From assembly GCF_030758345.1 (NCBI RefSeq), contig NZ_JAVAMO010000022.1:1-64000 (forward strand): a stretch of 64,000 nucleotides of DNA. The letters run 5' to 3'. Under the pieces are notes generated by a model. It searched no databases. It was not told the DNA's origin and worked only from the letters and a program-made list of their open reading frames with translations. This stretch comes from Ruegeria discodermiae. Its GTDB lineage: Bacteria; Pseudomonadota; Alphaproteobacteria; Rhodobacterales; Rhodobacteraceae. Positions 26,166 through 36,920 of this stretch are shown one piece after another. Position 1 is the first letter of the stretch, and every line of letters starts with the position of its first letter. Position numbers and translations under genes: made by a program.

Positions 26166-27344
26166 CTAGCGCGCATCGAGGTTGGCGACCGAAGCCTCGA
26201 TAGAGGACAGAAGATTTTCCGCACGCAGTCGCAACATCTCGACCTTTGCTACCGTTTCTCGTGCGCCGACTTCGCCGTACCAAAAGAAGTGATTGCCGGG
26301 CACGCGAGCATTTAACGCACCAGAGGTCGCGTAGCTCATTTGATCCATCAGGTTCTGCCAATTCTCCGGATTAATTGCTTCGGATTTGGACAAAGCTGGA
26401 AGCACGATGTTTCGGTAGAGATGCTGAACCTGATAAATTCCCCAATTGCCTCGGTCCGTCAGCGCGTGGTCATTGTCCAGTACCTTGTTGCCAGAGATCG
26501 TGACAACAAAAGGAAAGTCGGTCACCTTGAGCGCACCCGTATCGGCCATCGCCCAATCCAGATCCTCTACAAAACCACCGTTTTCGTAGCGCGATGCGAT
26601 CATAATCGCATTTAGCGCGACCGGGATGTCTCCGAGTACATCGCTCTCGAAGCTTTCCCAAGGAAAAATCACATGCCCGTTCAACTCGTTCTGAGCAGTC
26701 ACGTATTTCTCAAACAAGTCATAGAATTGCGGCGCCTTTGAAAGACCGTTATCCGCCTTCGAAATTGCACCGGGAGCGGCCAGCAGGAGGGGGATAGGTG
26801 GGGTTGACGCGAGCGACACATAGAGGCTCATGTCCAGCCCATTGGCCTCCGAAGCCTCGTAGACCGATTGAGCTATTTGCCCACCCGCGCTCCAGCCCAG
26901 AACGATGATCTCGCCCGATAGATTGTGCTTGTCCACATAGTGCTTGGCAACTGCAGCCACCTGTTTGCCCCAGTCGCGGATCGAGAATTCGGGGTAGACT
27001 TTGGAGTATACTTTGTTTCCTGTCGGATAAGACGCGGCGAGAAAAGAGTAGCCCTGCTGCCCAAACCAATAGGCCAGAAAGTCTTTCTCGTTACCGTCGG
27101 GGTAGCCATATGCGACGCGAGCCAGATGAAACCCGCCAGGAACAAATATCACCAATGGCTTTTTTGGATCGCCAGGCGCAAAATAATTCAGCGTCTCAAA
27201 GCTGTTAGTCAGTAGCATTTCTTCGCCTGGGTAGAGGTGTGCGCTCGCGTCGGCGCGCTCAACGCCCCAACTCTGCTCGGCGTTGCCTCCCATGGCGGCC
27301 AAAGACAAAACGAGCGCATACAACAGCCTTTTATATTTGCTCAT
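26166..27344 (-). CDS. Exported alpha/beta hydrolase
   Basis: A 392-residue protein with a signal peptide (MSKYKRLLYALVLSLAAMGG) and an alpha/beta-hydrolase core: an oxyanion-hole strand LVIFVPGGFH, nucleophile elbow VLGWSAGGQIAQ and a late histidine in RVPGNHFFWYGE. Probably an esterase or lipase-like enzyme in the periplasm or secreted. GGGAG precedes ATG 27344. It follows the giant autotransporter on the same strand after 134 bases; a hairpin in the gap may reduce read-through. Confidence 0.82.
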   Translation of the reverse strand: MSKYKRLLYALVLSLAAMGGNAEQSWGVERADASAHLYPGEEMLLTNSFETLNYFAPGDPKKPLVIFVPGGFHLARVAYGYPDGNEKDFLAYWFGQQGYSFLAASYPTGNKVYSKVYPEFSIRDWGKQVAAVAKHYVDKHNLSGEIIVLGWSAGGQIAQSVYEASEANGLDMSLYVSLASTPPIPLLLAAPGAISKADNGLSKAPQFYDLFEKYVTAQNELNGHVIFPWESFESDVLGDIPVALNAIMIASRYENGGFVEDLDWAMADTGALKVTDFPFVVTISGNKVLDNDHALTDRGNWGIYQVQHLYRNIVLPALSKSEAINPENWQNLMDQMSYATSGALNARVPGNHFFWYGEVGARETVAKVEMLRLRAENLLSSIEASVANLDAR

Positions 27345-27363
27345 TCATTAACTCCCATCTCGA

Positions 27364-27394
27364 CGCCGGGTTTGAAGGTATGACACACCCGGCG
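27364..27394. repeat. Inverted repeat between autotransporter and hydrolase genes
   Basis: CGCCGGGT and ACCCGGCG are perfect 8-base arms around 15 bases. There is no T-run, so a classical terminator is doubtful; it may be an mRNA hairpin. Confidence 0.45.
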
Positions 27395-27478
27395 ATTTGA
27401 TGTAGGGGTCAGTGCTCTTTCTTGGCCAACCAAAATCTCGCAACAGAACCTAAATACGAACCAGCGCAACAGAACCGA

Positions 27479-30400
27479 TCAGAATGGGATCGATAACCGC
27501 AGGCTGGCACCGAGATCTCGGCTGTTTTCGGAGAAGACCCCGAAGCCGTTGACGTTGACCACCATGCCGTTGGACGCGAAGATATCCATACCAGCGGCGA
27601 CTTCGAACCGCGTACGGTCGAGTTCCGCATTCCAAGCGAAGGAGGACAGACCCGAGGGCGCACTTGCCAGACGCGCTGTAGTCGAAACGTCAGCGCCGCC
27701 CAGAAGCTGAGAGATCGCCAGAGTGGCCTTTGGCCGGAAGATCGTTCCATTGGTACCCTCAAATTGGCCTCCAAATTCAATTGCAGGACGGGCATAAAAG
27801 AATGTCTCTGTATCACCATCGACGTCAAGTTCGGCACCTGTCGACCCCGTCTCGCTATACCCGTCGGTTCGCAACCCCGCGAAGCCAAGCGACATGAGCG
27901 GTTTGGCAAACCAAGCACCTTGATCGATCATGTAGCCTGCCCGAACTTCAGCTCCGTAGCTCAAAAAATCCTGCGTGCCCTTGACCGACTGCCCGGCCAA
28001 TACCTCGCTCGTTATGTCTGCTGAGCCAAAACCAATCGACGCCCCGGCACCCAATTCCCAAGGGCCATAGTAGCGTTTTACCGAGAGCCCGGCCTGAAGG
28101 TGGTAGCCATCGCTGCTTGCATTGATCGTGTCGAAGTCCAGATCGCTCGTCTCATAAGCCAGCGCGGCACCATAGGTGAAGCCATTGTCGGCGACCATTT
28201 GCATGCCACCGGCCAGCCGGAAGCTGGATTCGTCGAAGCCATCGAGATCGTCGGTTGCATCCCGCGAAAAGCGGCGACCGCCCGCATCGAAATAGTAACA
28301 TTGACCGTCGTCGAAGAACTTGGCGGACCCGTCCAGATCAGGGCAGCTGAACAACGACTCCGCGAAACGGAGTGTGGAATTCACTGTCGTGACTTGGTTG
28401 GCGACATCCACGCTCGGGCCAATCAGGTTAAGCATGTTCCGATAGGTGGTCACATCTGCGAGTCCGAGCAATTCTCCCGTCAATCCATCGTCGAGCGAAC
28501 CTGCCTGAAAGACACCTTCGATATGACCAGCCAGACCTCTTTGGTTCCTTGACAGGATCCCAAATGAGCTGGGATTGGCAAAATCGATGGCATAACCGAG
28601 CTGCAACCGTTCTTCGCCAATCTGGCTAAGCGTATAGCGCACCACGGCTGCGTCTTTCACTTTCAGGCTGCTTGTGTCCATTGCACCAGCGGAGCCAACG
28701 ATGTCGAGCGTACCAGCGGACTCGCCGCCAATGCCGGAGAGCTTTACTTGAACCTCACCGTCTAACACGGTGTCACTCTCAATCCGGATAAAATCGCCCG
28801 TCGCGGAATCGGTGTCCACATCGATCGCCAGGATCGCGGTGCTGTCATGAGTCAGATCTCCCGTCAGGACAGTCGTACCGATATTGTCTTCGCCTGCCAC
28901 AAACAACGTCCCGGAATTATGGACTCTGGTCACGTCCATATCCCCCGTCGCCTGAAGCTCGGCCCCGTCGCTGTTGTTGATAATGACGTTTCCTGAATGG
29001 CCGCCGGTGATCGAACCGCCACCCTTGTTATTGACCGTTAGGCGCGCGTCGCCTTTATACGCAATCGCCAGACCATTGGCCTTTTGAGACGCGATCGTTC
29101 CCGCATTTGTGATTGTGTTGTCGGTCGTGCCATCCAGGACCAGGATCGCCGTGTCAGGGCTGCCCGGTAGCGTTGAGCTTGCACCGCCAGTGACCGAAGA
29201 TTTACTATCGAGTTCGATGGTGACCTTGTTGCTGCGGCCTGCCGCACCTTCAGATTGTGCGATGATTGCAGCTGCGCCGGCACCGGCCACATTGATCTGC
29301 GATCCGATGAGGCTTACATTGACTTCGCTACTCAAGTCACTTGTTGACGCCGATTGCGCGAACACGCCATGCGCGAACTGACCGCTCGTTGTCACTGAAC
29401 TATCCGTAAGCGAGACTGTCACCCCGGAACTGAGGCCTGCACCGCCTGCACTGCCCAGCTTCGCGCCGGCCTCTGCATTGTCCGGATCCGGCGTTCCAAG
29501 GATACCGCCGCCACCGCCGACCGACTGTGCAAGGATTCCAACTGCGTTGTTGCCTGCATCGGGATTTGCCGCGACCCCGGTTTGGATCTTCGCGTTATCC
29601 AGGGTCACAAAGACGCCGCCGCCAAATCCGTTTGCGGTACCGTCACTCCCCATGTCGAGCCCGGCCCCCCAATTACTTGGCCCGCCGCCCATAAACAATG
29701 CGCCGCCGAGACCGCCGCCGCCGCCGACCGACTGCGCCAGGATGCCATGGGCGCCACCGCCGGTTGTTGTGACACTGCCGGAGAAAATCACATCGACTTC
29801 GTCTGCATCGCTTCGGATCGCACTGGTGTTCTTGTTGGTTCCCAATGAGATTGCCGAGCCCGTTGCGCCGGTCAGATCAAGACCTGCAGTGCCGCCGCCG
29901 CCGCCAACCGACTGTGCCAGAATACCAATAGCAGCTTGGCCGGATGTATTGATGGTTCCAAAGGCCGGAGTTGACGCGGTTTCCCCGTAGATCAAAACCT
30001 GACTGCTATTGCCAGATGAAGAAAGCTCACTGCCGCCAAGCGTAATCCCGATCTTGGAGTTTTTAGTTGTGTAATTTGCGTTCTCGCCCGTACCCGCGCT
30101 GTCTTGGCCCGCCGCATTTGCAGCTTCCCCGCCACCGCCACCGATGGATTGGGCAAAGATCCCGTGTGATCCGTCTCCGTGGGTCGTGATGCTTGGCACA
30201 AAGGAACCGGTATTTTTGTACATCTGGACAACAACCTCCTTGCCGCTACCAGTCTTACCGCTTCCGCCCACGGCAATCGTCGCGTCCCATGTGAGGCTGC
30301 CATCACCTGTTCCAATCCCGCCAATGCTCCCTGCGTGGCCGCCACCGCCGCCAATTGACTGGGCATAGAGCGCGTGTGAGGCGTTGTAATAGGTTGTCAG

Positions 30401-33400
30401 TCCGCCTTGGTTGATCACATTTACGCCGCCGCCATCTCCTCCGCCGGATACGCTGCTGCCAACCGCAAAATCCAGCCCCCTCGCGGTATCGGTGTTGTTG
30501 GCGTCGCCCATGATGAAACCGCCGGTCAAAATGCCTGTACCACCGCCGCCGCCAATCGATTGGGCGTGCACGGCAAAGGCGTCGCTGTTTTCACGGTTGC
30601 CACTGTCCGCAGCGCTGCCAGTTGTGATGGTGCTGTTGCCAGAGACCGTTACGGTCACATTTTCGCCCGAACCCCCGCTGCCGCCAGATCGGCCGAGCCC
30701 GAATGTGAGAGCCTTTCCCTGGCTGTTGCCGCCATCACCCCCTGTCGAAACGGTACCCTTCACGCCGATGGCGCCATTCCCGCCGCCGCCACCAATTGAT
30801 TGAGCCAGAATGCCGCGCGCAGCGTCTCCGGACAGGCTGATAAAACCTGTGTGTTTAACGTCCACAGTATTTCCCGAACCGCCCGTGCCGCCCGTACCGC
30901 CGATCCCGACGGTCGCAACGCGGGTATTCTCAGTCCCCTTGACATCTCCATCGACACCGATGCCGGCATTCCCACCGCCGCCGCCAATGGATTGCGCCAG
31001 AATGCCAACCGCATTGACCGTACTGTCCAGCGCCGCCGATGCCGAATTCAGCTCAATTGTGCCAGTGTTGTCGATCGATACGACCCCGCCATCGCTCGCG
31101 GTTCCGCCTTTACCACCGACGCCAACATTCAGATGATAGCGCGGAGTATCGGTGCCACCTTTGTCATCCGTAGTGACCATATCGCCGACGATGCCGCCAC
31201 CACCATTGCCGCCGCCGCCGCCGATGGATTGGGCAAATACCCCGCGGCTGCTGTCACCGGCGATTTTCAAGGTGCCCGCATTTGAAACAGTCACCGCGCC
31301 GCCCGTGCCACCTTTCGCACCACTGCCTGCCACACCGAGCGCAAGTTCAATCCCGCCGCTGCCGTCGGATGCAGTCATGGCTGTGTCGCTGCTTTGGATT
31401 CCAAACCCGCCATTGCCGCCACCGCCGCCGATGGATTGGGCAAAAATCGCGTCCATTTCGCGTGAGGTCGCGCCTGATGCGCTTCCGGCGGTCGTGATCG
31501 TGCCGCCGTTTGTGATCCACACCTCGCCGCCGGCACCGCCCCCGGTGCCGCTTGCCCCCAAACCAAAGGTCAGCTGCTTGGTGTTGTCTTCGCCGCCGCT
31601 TGTGACACTGCCTTTGATGCCCGCGCCGCCGTTGCCACCGCCGCCGCCGATGGACTGAGCAAATATGCCCTTCGAATTGTCGCCATCGATGTTAATCGTC
31701 GCATCACTTAAGATCCTGACTTCGTCGCCGATGCCACCGCCTGAAGAGGAGGCGCCAAATGCAAGGTTCAGGCCATTCGCGGATTTGTTGCTTATGTTGC
31801 CGTTGACACCATAGCCACCATCGCCGCCACCGCCACCGATCGATTGGGCGACGATCCCATTCGAGTTCCAGTTCTTCGTGGTGATTGTTCCCGCGATTGG
31901 GATTGGGTTGTTTGCGGTGCCATTGTAGATGTTGACCGCGCCACCATCACCTCCGCCGCCTCCCGCGCCGCCAAAGTCTACATTGGCCGCCACTGAATTG
32001 TCGCCACCCTCTGTCTGAACGTTTCCGGTCATCCCGGCACCGCCGATACCGCCGCTGCCACCGATTGATTGTGCAACAACTGCGTGGCCCGTGAAGTGGT
32101 TGCCATCGTCAGGTGAGCTGGCCAATGTACTGCCGGTTGTGACCGAAGCGCCTGCTTCAAGTGAAAACTGCACCATCCCGCCATGAGAGGCTTTATCTGC
32201 TTTGCCGCCGATACCGATATTGAGCGCGTCGCCCGGCGCGCTACCGTCTTTGGCGCCGAAATGGTTCGACCCGCCAGCGCCGCCGTTGCCACCGATTGAT
32301 TGCACAAGCACGCCACGCGATCCGGCTCCGGAGGCCGTAACGTGACCGCCGGAGGCCAGTTTGACCGTCGCGCTTTCGCCCGATGAACTGCCGCCGCCTT
32401 GGCCACCGATCGACAAGCTGATATCCTTCGACTCCTTGTTGGCGTCCTCATAGTTGAGCGAACCGCCACCTGAGCCGCCTGCGCCGCTGATCGATTGTGC
32501 AACAATCGCGTCAGAGAGGTGCCCAAGCGTCGTTGTCGCGCCGGATACCGTGACCGAGACGGTAGATGTCGTGCCGCCCGCACCACCTTTGCCGCCAATA
32601 TTCACTTCCAGGGAACGACCGCCCTGATTGCCCTTTTCGGGATCGCTTTTGTCCTTGGTTGCGGAGGCCGACACTCCGCCTGACCCGCCGCCACCCGCTA
32701 TGGATTGCGCGATGATTGCGTTGCCGCCCTGTTGCGCCGAAATGACATCCGTGCTGTACGCACCGGTCGTTCCCACCGTGATGGCGCTGGCGCTGTTTAC
32801 GATGACGGCTTTGCTTGCGCCACCACCGCCGCCGCTGCCGCCAAACCCGAATTGCACGTCGGTCGATCCGGTCGCATTGGTGAAAGAGCCGGTTGCCGCC
32901 ATTCCGCCATTGCCACCGCCGCCAGCGATGGATTGCGCGATAATGCCCTTGGCCGCGTCGCCTGATGCGATGATTTTCTCGCCGCTTGCTGTGGAAACAG
33001 TAACCGCGCCCGCACTCGAGCCGGAGGCGGCTTTGCCGCCGATGGCAACGTTAACTGTATTACTGTCTTCGCCGAGGTTGAAATTCCCGGCCGCGGCCAT
33101 ACCGCCATTGCCGCCGCTGCCGCCAATTGACTGTGCGACAATCGCATCCGACATGACAGCCGTTGTCTGAACGCCACCATTGGCATTCACCGTAACGGCA
33201 CTACCAATGCCTCCGTTCGCACCCCGCCCTCCGACTGCGACGTTGACGCCGGTGCTCTGGCCGGAAACCGTCGCTGACCCAGCGATCGCACTGCCGCCAT
33301 TGCCGCCGCTGCCGCCGATGGACTGGGCGACAATGCCATCTGCGTTCACGCCACCTGTCTGAATCAACTCGGTGCTGGTGACATTTACGACGTTACCATT

Positions 33401-36196
33401 ACCAGCTTTCTTCCCGCTGCCGCCGACTCCGACCGAAATCCCATTCGAGCCTTCGCTAACGGTCAAATTGACTGCGATGCCGCTGCCGCCACTGCCTCCG
33501 CCTCCGCCGATCGATTGGGCCAGAAGCCCGACAGCGTGATCGCCACCTGTGGAAATCGCACCGCGACTGGTCACATCGACCTCGGCACCGCCACCGCCGC
33601 CGCTGCCGCTGCCGCCGACAGCAGTTGAAACCGCTGCTGTTCCTTCTATGCCAATGCTCGCGGAGCCCGATAGCGCGAATCCACCATTGCCGCCGCCGCC
33701 GCCAATCGCCTGTGCAACTAGGCCTGACGAACGGTCGCCCTCGGTCGTGATGGTGGCGTCGCTCTCGACCATTACAGGATTGGTGAATCCGCCCGGTCCG
33801 CCAGCCCCGCCAATGCCAATGGCTGCGCTGGCAAAGCCAATATCGGCGCTAGCGCTCACAGCAAAACCACCGTTGCCACCACCGCCGCCAATCGATTGTG
33901 CGAGCATGCCAAAGGAATCCATCCCCGAGGTCGATATGGAATTGCCTTCATCGATCGCCGTTATGGTCACGGACTGACCTTCGCCGCCACCTCCCGCGCC
34001 ACCGCCGACAGCGATGGATGCGGCACCGCCAACGCCGGCTGCGGCCGCGACAGCGAAACCGCCATTGCCGCCGCCGCCACCAATTGATTGTGCATTAAGA
34101 CCGTGAGATCTGTCCCCATGGGTCACAACCTCGCTATGCGACATGGTGACTTCAACCTCGCCGCCGGAACCGCCGGTTTTGCCGCGCCCACCGACGCCAA
34201 CCGCGACAAGTTCACCAATTGCGACTGCATTGCCGCCATTGCCGCCACCGCCACCAATGGAATGCGCCGTGACCCCGTCTGAATCGGACAGATGCGTGGT
34301 GATTGTCGAGCCAAACTCGAGATTGCCAAGGTTGACAGAGACCTCTCCGGATTGAACGCTGCCGTCTCCACCCTTGCCTCCGACAGAGAACCATCCTTCG
34401 CTGCTGCCGCCATTGCCGCCACCGCCGCCGATGGACTGTGCCAGAATCCCGCGCGAGCATCCCGAAGGGCACCCGGCTTCCGAAGCGGCACTCACCGAAT
34501 TTGGATCAGCCGCTGCCGCTTCGCCGGTCACAATTGTACCCACATGGTTGACCACCACGTTGCCACCATGGCCGCCACCACCGCCGCCGCCTCCTACAGC
34601 CGCGCCTAAGGCCGTTTTTGCCACCCCACCGGAACCGCCACCGCCGCCGATCGATTGCGCCTCAATCGCAGTGGATGCATGGCCCTGGGTTTCAATGGTC
34701 CCTGTATTCGTAACGATAACCGACTCAGCGGCGCCGCCAACGCCACCTTGGCCCGATGTTGTATAAAAGGCCCCAAAGGCATCTCCACCAGCGCCGCCGC
34801 CGCCGCCAAGCGCATGGGCCAGGATGCCCATAGACGCGTCGCCTTTGGTGCTGATCGTACCTTCGTTTGTCAAATCGATGCCCTTGCTCTTTCCACCGCC
34901 GCCGCCCGCTGCGGCAAATGCGACAACGCCCTTTGCCGGGGGCGCATTGCCACCCCGTCCGCCTATGGACTGGGCTGCCAACCCGACCGCGCTGGTCCCG
35001 GATGTTGTCACTGTGCTGGTGTTTGACAGATCGGCCGTCACATTGCCGGCATCGCCACCCGGGCTGCCAGACGTTCCACCTTGACCCCCCATGCTGACTG
35101 CCACAATCCCATCTGCATCCTCACCGGATGTCGTAACGTTAAGTGTACCGCTTACATGTACGGTGCCGCCTTCCCCCCCCGCCATCTTCGAAACAGATTT
35201 TTGGCTTGCCAGCCCAATGCTTGACGCCGAAATACCATGCGATTGATCTGACTGGGTTGTCACAGTAATGGTGGCGTCATCAATCGTGACGGGCGCAGCG
35301 ATGCCTCCTGCACCACCTTCCCCCGCGGTTGCTACTTGACCTCCGGAGCTCCTAAGGCTGAGGCCGGGAGTTAGACCCAGATTGTTCCTATGGATTGTGA
35401 AAGAGGCACCGTCTTCCGTACGCAGCGTTACAATTCCACCGTGCCCGCCGCGCGTCGAAGTTTGTGCGCTCCTCATGAGGCCACCGGTGCTATCTAGAGA
35501 CAATCCTTCATCTAACCCACCTAAACCGGGAGCTCCCAGCACGATAGGGGTGGAGGCGGTTAAACTGATGTTACCCGCCGTGCCCGCATTGAATTCATTC
35601 CTTTGACTGGTGGTTGGACCACCAGTTGCTTCGAATGCAATCCCCACTTGTGATTGTAAGGTTCCGTTTTCCGTCGGCGCACCCAGCGTTGCGTCGATCG
35701 AGTAGCCGGTATACGAATCTGGGCCGGGTGTATTCTGCCCGATCGTGTCCACCTCAAATGACAGCGCTTCTTCAGAAATCTCAGGGGTAGCCAGATTGAA
35801 TGAGACGACCGGCTCACTTTTGCTATCGCCAGTCCATTCGAAATTTAAGTCGACCGCGCCCGTGAGGTTATGGGTCCCAGTATCAATGTTGAAATTGAGA
35901 TCTGTCGGGTTTTTGATGACATATCGACTCGGACCGGTAAGGCCACCCAAGTTGCTTGTCAGATTGGATACTGTCAGGTCGGTCGTGCCGATGGGCACGT
36001 CGGTTCCCAATATAATCCCGCCAGATTGGTTTCCCTTGCAGGTATAGCTGGTCGGACTGCTGCCCTGCGTGCAGTTGGCTGGTCCGGCCTCTGCACCCGT
36101 CTGCGACAGCGGATAAACGACCAAGGCCGAGACATGACAAATCGTCGCTAATTCTAGCTTCCGGGTCATCCGAAACCACTTGCAATTACCAGACAT
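27479..36196 (-). CDS. Giant autotransporter adhesin with glycine-knot repeats
   Basis: A 2905-residue type V secretion protein. A signal segment (residues 10-36) is followed by a leader of about 300 residues, then a passenger with about 28 repeats whose core is GI-AQSIGGGGGNGG, spaced 50-90 residues apart, the last two degenerate (AQSASTSD, AQSEGAAG). Between repeats are short parallel-beta-like segments such as SVTTSGDxAxGI. The final 280 residues form the beta-barrel (FDAGGRRFSRD...) ending LRLSIPF. The start at 36196 is set by GGAG upstream and by the paralogous copy, which starts at the same place. Likely a surface adhesin or aggregation protein. The repeats make collapse or expansion likely. 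Confidence 0.9.
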   Translation of the reverse strand: MSGNCKWFRMTRKLELATICHVSALVVYPLSQTGAEAGPANCTQGSSPTSYTCKGNQSGGIILGTDVPIGTTDLTVSNLTSNLGGLTGPSRYVIKNPTDLNFNIDTGTHNLTGAVDLNFEWTGDSKSEPVVSFNLATPEISEEALSFEVDTIGQNTPGPDSYTGYSIDATLGAPTENGTLQSQVGIAFEATGGPTTSQRNEFNAGTAGNISLTASTPIVLGAPGLGGLDEGLSLDSTGGLMRSAQTSTRGGHGGIVTLRTEDGASFTIHRNNLGLTPGLSLRSSGGQVATAGEGGAGGIAAPVTIDDATITVTTQSDQSHGISASSIGLASQKSVSKMAGGEGGTVHVSGTLNVTTSGEDADGIVAVSMGGQGGTSGSPGGDAGNVTADLSNTSTVTTSGTSAVGLAAQSIGGRGGNAPPAKGVVAFAAAGGGGGKSKGIDLTNEGTISTKGDASMGILAHALGGGGGAGGDAFGAFYTTSGQGGVGGAAESVIVTNTGTIETQGHASTAIEAQSIGGGGGSGGVAKTALGAAVGGGGGGGGHGGNVVVNHVGTIVTGEAAAADPNSVSAASEAGCPSGCSRGILAQSIGGGGGNGGSSEGWFSVGGKGGDGSVQSGEVSVNLGNLEFGSTITTHLSDSDGVTAHSIGGGGGNGGNAVAIGELVAVGVGGRGKTGGSGGEVEVTMSHSEVVTHGDRSHGLNAQSIGGGGGNGGFAVAAAAGVGGAASIAVGGGAGGGGEGQSVTITAIDEGNSISTSGMDSFGMLAQSIGGGGGNGGFAVSASADIGFASAAIGIGGAGGPGGFTNPVMVESDATITTEGDRSSGLVAQAIGGGGGNGGFALSGSASIGIEGTAAVSTAVGGSGSGGGGGAEVDVTSRGAISTGGDHAVGLLAQSIGGGGGSGGSGIAVNLTVSEGSNGISVGVGGSGKKAGNGNVVNVTSTELIQTGGVNADGIVAQSIGGSGGNGGSAIAGSATVSGQSTGVNVAVGGRGANGGIGSAVTVNANGGVQTTAVMSDAIVAQSIGGSGGNGGMAAAGNFNLGEDSNTVNVAIGGKAASGSSAGAVTVSTASGEKIIASGDAAKGIIAQSIAGGGGNGGMAATGSFTNATGSTDVQFGFGGSGGGGGASKAVIVNSASAITVGTTGAYSTDVISAQQGGNAIIAQSIAGGGGSGGVSASATKDKSDPEKGNQGGRSLEVNIGGKGGAGGTTSTVSVTVSGATTTLGHLSDAIVAQSISGAGGSGGGSLNYEDANKESKDISLSIGGQGGGSSSGESATVKLASGGHVTASGAGSRGVLVQSIGGNGGAGGSNHFGAKDGSAPGDALNIGIGGKADKASHGGMVQFSLEAGASVTTGSTLASSPDDGNHFTGHAVVAQSIGGSGGIGGAGMTGNVQTEGGDNSVAANVDFGGAGGGGGDGGAVNIYNGTANNPIPIAGTITTKNWNSNGIVAQSIGGGGGDGGYGVNGNISNKSANGLNLAFGASSSGGGIGDEVRILSDATINIDGDNSKGIFAQSIGGGGGNGGAGIKGSVTSGGEDNTKQLTFGLGASGTGGGAGGEVWITNGGTITTAGSASGATSREMDAIFAQSIGGGGGNGGFGIQSSDTAMTASDGSGGIELALGVAGSGAKGGTGGAVTVSNAGTLKIAGDSSRGVFAQSIGGGGGNGGGGIVGDMVTTDDKGGTDTPRYHLNVGVGGKGGTASDGGVVSIDNTGTIELNSASAALDSTVNAVGILAQSIGGGGGNAGIGVDGDVKGTENTRVATVGIGGTGGTGGSGNTVDVKHTGFISLSGDAARGILAQSIGGGGGNGAIGVKGTVSTGGDGGNSQGKALTFGLGRSGGSGGSGENVTVTVSGNSTITTGSAADSGNRENSDAFAVHAQSIGGGGGTGILTGGFIMGDANNTDTARGLDFAVGSSVSGGGDGGGVNVINQGGLTTYYNASHALYAQSIGGGGGHAGSIGGIGTGDGSLTWDATIAVGGSGKTGSGKEVVVQMYKNTGSFVPSITTHGDGSHGIFAQSIGGGGGEAANAAGQDSAGTGENANYTTKNSKIGITLGGSELSSSGNSSQVLIYGETASTPAFGTINTSGQAAIGILAQSVGGGGGTAGLDLTGATGSAISLGTNKNTSAIRSDADEVDVIFSGSVTTTGGGAHGILAQSVGGGGGLGGALFMGGGPSNWGAGLDMGSDGTANGFGGGVFVTLDNAKIQTGVAANPDAGNNAVGILAQSVGGGGGILGTPDPDNAEAGAKLGSAGGAGLSSGVTVSLTDSSVTTSGQFAHGVFAQSASTSDLSSEVNVSLIGSQINVAGAGAAAIIAQSEGAAGRSNKVTIELDSKSSVTGGASSTLPGSPDTAILVLDGTTDNTITNAGTIASQKANGLAIAYKGDARLTVNNKGGGSITGGHSGNVIINNSDGAELQATGDMDVTRVHNSGTLFVAGEDNIGTTVLTGDLTHDSTAILAIDVDTDSATGDFIRIESDTVLDGEVQVKLSGIGGESAGTLDIVGSAGAMDTSSLKVKDAAVVRYTLSQIGEERLQLGYAIDFANPSSFGILSRNQRGLAGHIEGVFQAGSLDDGLTGELLGLADVTTYRNMLNLIGPSVDVANQVTTVNSTLRFAESLFSCPDLDGSAKFFDDGQCYYFDAGGRRFSRDATDDLDGFDESSFRLAGGMQMVADNGFTYGAALAYETSDLDFDTINASSDGYHLQAGLSVKRYYGPWELGAGASIGFGSADITSEVLAGQSVKGTQDFLSYGAEVRAGYMIDQGAWFAKPLMSLGFAGLRTDGYSETGSTGAELDVDGDTETFFYARPAIEFGGQFEGTNGTIFRPKATLAISQLLGGADVSTTARLASAPSGLSSFAWNAELDRTRFEVAAGMDIFASNGMVVNVNGFGVFSENSRDLGASLRLSIPF

Positions 36197-36386
36197 GGGG
36201 CCATCTCCGCTTTGGTCTTCGTTCCGGGCAGGCGGCTTCGCCACGACCAAGCGCGCACTAAGGCGCAGTGGTCAGAACCAGAATGCCCGTTCAGTTATTG
36301 GACTGGTTCTGACATCAATTTTAACAAAGACTTATCGATGCTTCTTGGTCTGAGCGTCTCGAATATTGTGGTCACTGCGTCTCATT
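36197..36386. repeat. Duplicated upstream/promoter region of the autotransporter, copy 1
   Basis: About 190 bases in front of the giant gene match 37623-37811 closely, including TTTTAACAAAGACTTATCGA and GGTCACTGCGTCTCATTG. The match breaks after CTCATTG, where the IS630 remnant begins. It is long for a simple promoter and probably carries regulatory sites. Confidence 0.85.
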
Positions 36387-36920
36387 GCGGGCTTTTTGGC
36401 CGTAATGGATGCCCCCTTGGATCATGGAGAACACAGACCTCTCTCACGGCCCTTGCGCAGATGCCTTGATTGCGCCGCCCCCATTGACGCTCGAACCAAT
36501 GGCGCCTTCAATGGGCAACTCATCAAAGGAGCGACGCCTGTCGGCGAATGCGGACATTCACCTGCCAGTACAAGATGGCGAATCCTTTGCGGCCTACTTC
36601 GGACAGGTGCTGGTCCCGGAGCTTGAGCGAGGAACAGTCATCATCTTGGACAACCTCGCCACGCAGAAGAACGCTGCCGTGGCCAAAACCCTGCGAAATG
36701 TGGGGTGTTGGTTCCTCTTCTTGCCGCGCTACAGCCCCGACCCGAACTCGATTGAGATGGCGTTCTCGAAACTCAAGGCGCAGCTGCGACGGATCGACGT
36801 CCGAACATTCATAGACATGTTCGACGCCCTCACAGAAATCTGCAATCTATTCTCATCAGAAGAGTGTTGGAACTGCTTCATAGCTGCCGGCCATGTCCAA
36901 GATTAAAGGCCGAAGGCTCT
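36387..36920 (+). mobile_element. IS630-family transposase remnant
   Basis: The frame ending at TAA 36904-36906 carries the C-terminal half of an IS630/Tc1-type transposase: VIILDNLATQKN (DDE aspartate), PRYSPDPNSIEMAFSKLK (E region) and ECWNCFIAAGHVQD at the end. Upstream of about 36560 the reading frame is broken (GSWRTQTSLTALAQ in one frame, DALIAP in another), and the whole N-terminal half is missing. It is inactive and sits exactly between the duplicated parts of the autotransporter locus. Confidence 0.82.

Noticed and set aside
27364-27394. Rho-independent terminator after the giant gene
   Set aside because: The stem is good but no T-run follows on either strand, so I list it only as an inverted repeat.
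29500-34800. Dense repeated GCCGCCACCGCCGCC-type sequence that could look like a tandem-repeat array
   Set aside because: It is codon-level repetition of the glycine-knot coding sequence in the autotransporter; the long antiparallel frames there are shadows of it.
36409-36906. Intact IS630 transposase gene
   Set aside because: The frame lacks the N-terminal half and the region before 36560 is out of frame, so it cannot be functional.
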